NCBI GenBank assembly: GCA_916610825.1
Contig: OU744451.1
Span: 24,998,349 to 25,062,348, forward strand
Length of the DNA stretch: 64,000 nt
Direction of reading: 5' to 3'
From: Haliclystus octoradiatus
Taxonomy: Eukaryota; Cnidaria; Staurozoa; Stauromedusae; Haliclystidae
The position numbers were made by a program, and so were the translations under genes. Shown here piece after piece: positions 59,987 to 64,000 of the stretch (the stretch's first letter is position 1; each line of letters starts with the position of its first letter). The notes under the pieces are model-generated. The model worked only from the letters and a program-made list of their open reading frames with translations. It did no database searches and was not told where the DNA came from.

Positions 59987-62364
59987 ATGATGGCGGCCAA
60001 AATATCAAACAGTTTTATCCGAATACAGATTGGTAACTACATCAGAAGAGAGTTTTCTTCGGCTGTAACAAAGCAGAGATCAGGCAAAGTTTCAGTCAAT
60101 GGTGTTAACCTTCATTTTGATGATCATGGCGAAGAATCAGCCCATCCTGTGCTATGCGTGCCAGGTGCCTTGGGATCAACTATGTCTGATTTCAAACCCC
60201 AATTTGAAGGCCTTCGTCATAAATGTCGTGTAATATCGTTTGATCTAAGAGGATACGGTAAATCTATCCCACCTAAGCGAGACTTTCCTTTGGACTATTT
60301 TCAACGTGATGCGAATGATCTTGTCGCTGCTATGAAGACAATGGGTCAGTATTTTAGGCCTACTTTAATATCAAGTTCTCATTTCTTTTTTCACTTTCGA
60401 TTTAAGACCTAAGGCCGGGGCCATGGGGAGCTGACCCAACTTGGCGCCAGCCCCCTCCTCATTCTTGAAATTTGGTATTTTTATGGTATCAAAATTTAGA
60501 TCACAATCAATAATTGTTCTCACACAGTAGTTTTTCCTGGGATCGCTAATTGCACATATTCAAGCTGTGTTCACGCATTTCGAGCATCTATAAACTGGGC
60601 AAACAGTGGTAGCGCGTGCTTGTAGTCTACAGTGTTTGCTGAAAAATATGCTGGAATCGCAGTAAAATGTGAAAACTATGCAGTTTTTTTAAACTGACGG
60701 TGTTTTCAAAGGTGCGCAGTTTAAAAACACTGTGCTATTGTTTAGAATACCGTTTAACATGTCAATCAAAAACTGGGGTAGACAATAGAAATCGCCTGGG
60801 ACGATGTGAAGCTCATGCGAATAAAAACGCCATCCGCATATTGTGATACCACCAATATTTGCATATAAGAGTTCTTTGTTTTGCCTTTCACATTAGCACC
60901 TCAATCATCATGTCGTAATAGATTAAGTGTAAACTCTGCAGCTCTTTTTCCACAAATTTTGATCATATATATATATTTCGTTTATGGTGATGACTTCCAA
61001 GTCAAGTTTAATAAGTTTATGTTATTATTTTAATAACGATATATTATTGTTATAAGTTTATGTTAATACTTGACGTTATTGTTTATTATGTTGTTATTAT
61101 GTTATATTAATTATTTACTAAAGTATCTACAACACACATCATTGTAGATAGGCGTACTGTATTTAAATAGACTGATTATGAATGGCATATTATTTTTCAT
61201 CAGGAATTGAGAAATATAGCGTGCTAGGTTGGAGTGATGGTGGAATGGCTTCAATCATATTAGCAGCTGAGAATCCTACAAAAGTTCAGAATATGTTTGT
61301 TTGGGGGTCAAATTGCTATCTAACGAAGGAGGATGTTACAAGCTTAGAAAATACTAGAGACACAGCCAATTGGAGTGATCGCATGAGGAACCCTTTGGAA
61401 GGTAAATATAATATTTTAAGGAGACAGATACCGCTTACAGTCAAACCTGTTGAAACAGTCACCTCTATACAGCGACCACCTGTCTATAGTGGTCATTCTG
61501 GCAATATCTAAAATAGTATTTTCTATTGAATCAAACCTGTATATAAAAGCCACCTGTCTATAGTGGTCAATTTATCTACCTCATAGATGGCTGTTATATA
61601 CAGGTTCACTGTAGGAGGGTCACCAGTCATAACTAATGCTAGTCTGCGTTACAGACCGCGATTCATTCACAAAAGAATAGAGTCTGTGTGATTTGCACGA
61701 TTCTCTGTCTAGCCACTTTACAAAAACGTAGAGCGGAAGTTTTTGATCGATGCATGGTAAATCTATTGTTCTTAGATAATAAATTCATCACAGTCTGTTC
61801 GATCAATTAATTGTCATAGCTACGAAGCCTAAAATAGAACTTATTGCAATCATGTCAACTGAAGTAAACAAAGTAATGTGAGAATCCCGGTGAGAATCAC
61901 CTTAATCTTGCATAATTATGTGACATCAATCTTATTCTGATACGAGGCCCGGACAGAGAAACAGAGCAATTCACACAGACCCTATTCTTTTGTGAATGAA
62001 TCGTGGTCTGTAATGCAGGCTAAACTAATGCTTGAACTGATTCAGTGTTATTGTTTGAATTATTTCAGAGGTTTACGGCAAAGATGAATTACAAAGAATA
62101 TGGAGTCTTTATATTGACTCCTATTCTAATTTCCTTAAGATGGAAAACGGTGATATATGCTGTACATATTTACAAAATATTAAATGCCCTGTTTTGGTTT
62201 TACATGGTGAGAAAGACCCTCTCGTACCTAGATTACATGCTGATTATATTGTAAACAACACTCAGAATGCAAAGTTAATTTCATTTAAAGATGGCAAACA
62301 TAACATTCATTTACGTTATGCAGATGAATTTAATAAGATTATATTACGCACTCTCTTTGAATAA
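59987..62364 (+). CDS. BPHL: BPHL, alpha/beta-hydrolase (valacyclovir hydrolase family)
   Basis: Exons 59987-60344, 61204-61401 and 62069-62364, 852 nt, 283 residues (human 291), phases consistent. Serine hydrolase of the alpha/beta fold, mitochondrial in vertebrates, cleaving alpha-amino acid esters. Landmarks: a basic, Ser-rich N-terminus resembling a presequence (MMAAKISNSFIRIQIGNYIR), VPGALGS oxyanion strand, FDLRGYGKS, nucleophile elbow GWSDGG (Ser130), GEKDPLVPR with the acid (Asp235) and GKHNIHLR with the histidine (His263). Two adjacent ATGs (59987, 59990) could start it. The stop overlaps a poly(A) signal. Intron 2 carries two MITEs. Confidence 0.93.
61438..61611. mobile_element. pogo/Tc1-like MITE, 174 bp
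   Basis: TA|CAGTCAAACCTGTTGAAAC to inverted CAGTGAACCTGTATATAAC|TA. Starts 36 bp after the BPHL exon 2 donor. Confidence 0.8.
61640..62022. mobile_element. TAGYCTGC MITE, ~80-bp termini, 9-bp duplication
   Basis: Ends TAGTCTGCGTTACAGACC and inverted TAGCCTGCATTACAGACC, matching for about 80 bp including CGATTCATTCACAAAAGAAT. AACTAATGC is repeated at 61631-61639 and 62023-62031. The right end is 46 bp before the BPHL exon 3 acceptor. Mutator-like by duplication length. Confidence 0.87.
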
Positions 62365-62365
62365 A
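62360..62365 (+). promoter_or_regulatory. AATAAA overlapping the BPHL stop codon
   Basis: The hexamer contains the TAA stop (62362-62364). If it is used, the 3' UTR would be very short; further signals downstream are possible. Confidence 0.3.
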
Positions 62366-62561
62366 TTGGATTAAATCCATGGGCTTCCAATTGAAATCAT
62401 TTGTTAAAAACAGTTTTGAAACAATTATATAATTTATGATTATCAGCAGTGTCCTCGCATGCATTCTTTGCTTTGAAATTACAAAATGTCACCTTATAAA
62501 TGAAATATATATTGTTACATAACACTGAATGAGGATTGTGAATTTAGGCGTACATATTTGA

Positions 62562-63497
62562 TCAACTGCCATCTGAACGCTTTCGTTTCCTTGACATCTC
62601 AATTGATTTTGATGTCTTTAACTGACCTCGTTGTCCTAGCAACCATTTCTGAAACTGCTGGTTGCTCTCTTGACCTTTTGAAAAAAGTTTTTTCTCTAAA
62701 TTATCTAATTGATCGGTCATTGCCGGTCTTTCGTCTGCATTGGCATTTTGAGAGGCATCGAACAAACGTCGGAATCTCTGAAGAAATACCTAGATTATGA
62801 AATAAATCACAAAAATCTTAATACAAAATCAGAAATATAATGAGTGCTACGTTCAGTGGTATTGAATCAGTCCTTCCTTTGAAAAAAAAAACTATGTAAA
62901 CTTGAATGTTCTGATTTAAAATGATGGTCGTGATATATGCCTATACTGGATTGAGTATCTTTGACTTTTATTAGTCATAAAATTATTTTGTAAAACTCTG
63001 ACTCATATGGAGTCATATTGACTACCAATCATTTAGTTGGTGTCGTTGGAGAGGGTGTTCTACCCACCCCTCACCCCTGACCTCATGTGACATACCTGTA
63101 ATAAACTTCGCGCAATTCCTTCTGAATCTGAATGATCAAAATACAAAAGTTTTATACCAAATTCATAAAAATACGGACCAAATTTATGCAAATCGAGTAC
63201 TTCAGCATCAGCCTTGAAGATTTGTCTGTAGTTTTCTCCATAGCAACGTGGTATTTCGATGGAAACAAGCTGCCTTCTTGATGTGTTCAACTCTTTCGCT
63301 AACCAATGTGGCAAGTCAAGCTTTGTACCAGCTTGGATATGATCATCAGCATTGTTTGCATCCAGAAAACCAAGACGGTAAAAAGGAGATTCAAATTTTG
63401 CAGGAATCTTTTCTTGAGAGGCTAATATATCATCTAAATCGAAATACTTCTGGCCTTGCGGAATTGGCTTCAAACTCTGTTCGTCGTGATAGTCCAT
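62562..63497 (-). CDS. GINS3: GINS3/PSF3, GINS replication complex subunit
   Basis: Exons 63096-63497 and 62562-62777 give 205 residues (human 216). GINS is the tetramer that joins CDC45 and MCM2-7 in the replicative CMG helicase. Visible: FDLDDILASQEKIP, GTKLDLPHWLAKEL, VSIEIPRCYGENYR, then DLHKFGPYFYEFG, all diagnostic of PSF3, and a basic tail SRKRKRSDGS that could act as a nuclear signal. The start is the first ATG after upstream stops. Convergent with BPHL (197 bp between stops) and divergent from ARPC4 (179 bp between starts). Confidence 0.93.
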
Positions 63498-63676
63498 GAT
63501 TCGAATGTTGTGATTTGTGTTTCGCGCCTTTTTGTCCTATTTTGCAAATAGAATAGAAATGAGACTATTTCCCTTGGTGCACTGCGAACGGCGATGGGGT
63601 GCGTCAATCAAATAAAAGCCAAGAGAAGAAAAACATTATTGCAGAAAGTTGAGTTTTGAGCAAGAATTTCAGTGAA
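63498..63676. promoter_or_regulatory. Shared GINS3-ARPC4 promoter region
   Basis: The start codons are 179 bp apart and divergent, so both promoters must lie here unless upstream non-coding exons exist. No TATA box is evident; a TGCGTCAA string near 63600 resembles a CRE half-site. Confidence 0.5.
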
Positions 63677-64000
63677 ATGGCGGCCACACTGAAGCCGTAT
63701 TTAAGTGCTGTAAGATCAACGTTAACTGCGACAATGTGTTTAGAAAATTTTGCATCTCAAAATGTTGAAAGACATAATAAGCCAGAAGTTGAGGTTCGCA
63801 GCAACAAAGAATTGTTGTTGACGCCACTTTGCATCAGCCGTAATGAAAGAGAAAAGGTTTTAATTGAAGGATCGATTAATTCAATGAGAGTAAGCATTGC
63901 TGTGAAGCAAGCAGATGAAATTGAAAAGATTTTGTGTCATAAGTTTATGAGATTTATGATGCTAAGAGCCGAGAACTTTTTTATTTTGAGAAGAAAGCCA
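63677..64000 (+). CDS. ARPC4: ARPC4, Arp2/3 complex subunit 4, 5' part
   Basis: 108 codons to the window edge (family length about 168), uninterrupted. Begins [18 protein letters not shown], followed by [19 protein letters not shown] and the highly conserved [20 protein letters not shown] and [23 protein letters not shown]4 forms, with ARPC2, the structural core of the Arp2/3 actin-nucleating complex. The near-identity to other animals makes the call secure. The 3' end lies beyond the window. Confidence 0.95.
   Translation, partial: MAATLKPYLSAVRSTLTATMCLENFASQNVERHNKPEVEVRSNKELLLTPLCISRNEREKVLIEGSINSMRVSIAVKQADEIEKILCHKFMRFMMLRAENFFILRRKP

Overview
This is an AT-rich stretch of animal nuclear DNA. 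The coding exons are small and bounded by GT-AG introns, genes lie on both strands, and microsatellites, tRNA-derived repeats and inverted-repeat transposons are abundant. Gene content (COQ9, CIMIP1, AARS, CEP192, a SIX homeobox gene, NFS1, BPHL, GINS3, ARPC4) points to an invertebrate metazoan with motile cilia. The short introns and diverged SIX homeodomain suggest a tunicate, but that is only an inference.

Layout. 1-600: one exon of COQ9 (minus), which runs off the left edge. 900-6350: repeat-rich, with a ~1.8 kb minisatellite and two inverted-repeat elements. 6850-7409: two-exon CIMIP1 (plus), tail to tail with AARS. 7442-20809: 19-exon alanyl-tRNA synthetase (minus); its introns hold a 1.1 kb (AAT)n tract, a Harbinger-derived element and a transposon nested in a transposon. 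21386-45499: 40-exon CEP192/SPD-2 (minus); intron 1 holds a young Ty3/gypsy element inside an older inverted-repeat transposon. 46394-47215: SIX homeobox gene (minus). 47688-56204: 13-exon NFS1 (minus). 56430-58852: hAT-type transposon with a histone-like promoter array. 59987-62364: three-exon BPHL (plus), convergent with two-exon GINS3 (minus, 62562-63497). 63677-64000: 5' part of ARPC4 (plus), divergent from GINS3.

The exon models for AARS, CEP192, NFS1, BPHL, GINS3 and CIMIP1 were joined by hand from splice signals. Phases agree across every junction, giving 971, 1631, 434, 283, 205 and 131 residues, close to family lengths except for the shorter CEP192. The genes are housekeeping functions (translation, centrosome assembly, iron-sulfur clusters, ubiquinone, DNA replication, actin nucleation) and do not form a pathway cluster.

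The most unusual content is in the mobile DNA: several non-autonomous families with exact target duplications, two cases of nesting, a MITE that has become a satellite with three-unit higher-order structure, and a transposon carrying four CCAAT-plus-octamer modules upstream of a small ORF. I saw no CRISPR array, bacterial operon or clearly new enzymatic system.
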